A DNA stretch of 5,977 nt, taken from the NCBI GenBank assembly GCA_045655165.1, contig JAZOOT010000030.1, positions 1 to 5,977 on the forward strand. The letters run 5' to 3'. Source of the DNA: SIG607 sp045655165 (GTDB taxonomy: Bacteria; Bacillota; Clostridia; Oscillospirales; Acutalibacteraceae). The stretch's first letter is position 1. Each line of letters opens with the position of its first letter. The position numbers and the translations under genes are program-made. Positions 5,581-5,977 of this stretch are shown here, in pieces. The notes beneath the pieces are model-generated. The model did not search any database, had not been told where the DNA came from, and was given only the letters and a program-made list of their open reading frames with translations.

Positions 5581-5977
5581 AAGATTTAATAATTATTGGA
5601 GCAGGCGGTCACGGTCACGTCGTGGCGGACATTGCCAAATGCACCAACCGTTTCTCCACAATATCGTTTTTAGACGATAGAGAAATTAAGAATGTGGGCG
5701 TATATTCTGTAATCGGAAAAAGGGCTGACTTTGCCAAATATATAAAAAGCCACTCTTTCGTTGTTGCCATAGGCAACTCCGATATAAGGGAAAAATATCA
5801 AACCATTCTCGAACAAAATGCTGCAACCTTGGAAACGCTTATCCATACCAATGCAACCGTAAGTACAGAATCCTGTGTTGGTGCCGGAAGCGTGGTTATG
5901 GCAGGCGCTGTAATAAATCCCAATTCAACCATAGGTAAAGGTGTAATAATAAACACCTGCAGTTCGGTCGACCACGA
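5577..5977 (+). CDS. PglD/NeuD-like sugar acetyltransferase (partial)
   Basis: First 133 codons of a sugar O/N-acyltransferase of the PglD/NeuD/VioB type, cut by the window end (full proteins are about 195-220 residues). The N-terminal sugar-nucleotide-binding domain starts with KDLIIIGAGGHGHVVADIA (2-20), a Rossmann-like glycine-rich loop, and continues with SFLDD (30-34) and VVAIGNSDIREKY (62-74). The left-handed beta-helix with hexapeptide repeats begins at about 88 (LIHTNATVSTESCVGAGSVVMAGAVINPNSTIGKGVIINTCSSVDH). His133, in SSVDH, sits where PglD has its catalytic base. The ATG at 5577 overlaps the TGA of the sugar transferase (ATGA), so translation is coupled. If PglD-like, it would acetylate a UDP-4-amino-sugar to give UDP-diNAcBac, the substrate for a PglC. 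An aminotransferase should then lie nearby. Confidence 0.92.
   Translation, partial: MKDLIIIGAGGHGHVVADIAKCTNRFSTISFLDDREIKNVGVYSVIGKRADFAKYIKSHSFVVAIGNSDIREKYQTILEQNAATLETLIHTNATVSTESCVGAGSVVMAGAVINPNSTIGKGVIINTCSSVDH

Overview
The window looks like the chromosome of an AT-rich, Gram-positive anaerobe of the Clostridia, probably near the Oscillospirales/Ruminococcaceae. The evidence is the block M50 site-2 protease - scpA - scpB - ytfJ, a stand-alone DUF1846 gene, a spore-associated GerW/YtfJ protein, strong GGAGG-type ribosome binding sites and textbook sigma-A promoters. The lineage is an inference from gene content, not a database match.

Layout. At the left edge a tspO-like gene runs leftward (2-478). 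A near-consensus promoter (572-600) drives a DUF1846 gene (644-2128) that ends in a strong intrinsic terminator (2131-2156). A second promoter (2158-2186) starts right after that T-tract and should drive an operon of the M50 protease (2224-2898), scpA (2923-3648), scpB (3638-4219, overlapping scpA by 11 nt) and ytfJ (4263-4628). ScpA and ScpB are the non-SMC subunits of condensin, so this part is conserved housekeeping DNA.

The most interesting part is the stretch without a gene, 4629-4950. It holds a compact element of about 279 bp (4662-4940) with 19-bp terminal inverted repeats (one mismatch). Each repeat carries a TA dinucleotide at its outer edge. Almost all of the interior is taken up by two long imperfect hairpins, so the whole element can fold as a closed three-way junction. 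No protein is encoded in it. It looks like a non-autonomous MITE of the TA-targeting kind, or less likely a large structured RNA leader. I do not recognise it as a named family.

The element ends inside the ribosome binding site of the next gene, a PglC-like phosphoglycosyl transferase (4951-5580). That gene is followed by an ATGA-coupled PglD/NeuD-like sugar acetyltransferase (5577 onward, cut by the window end). These two open a surface-glycan locus whose leucine codon use differs sharply from the upstream genes, so the element sits at a boundary between conserved and probably exchangeable DNA.
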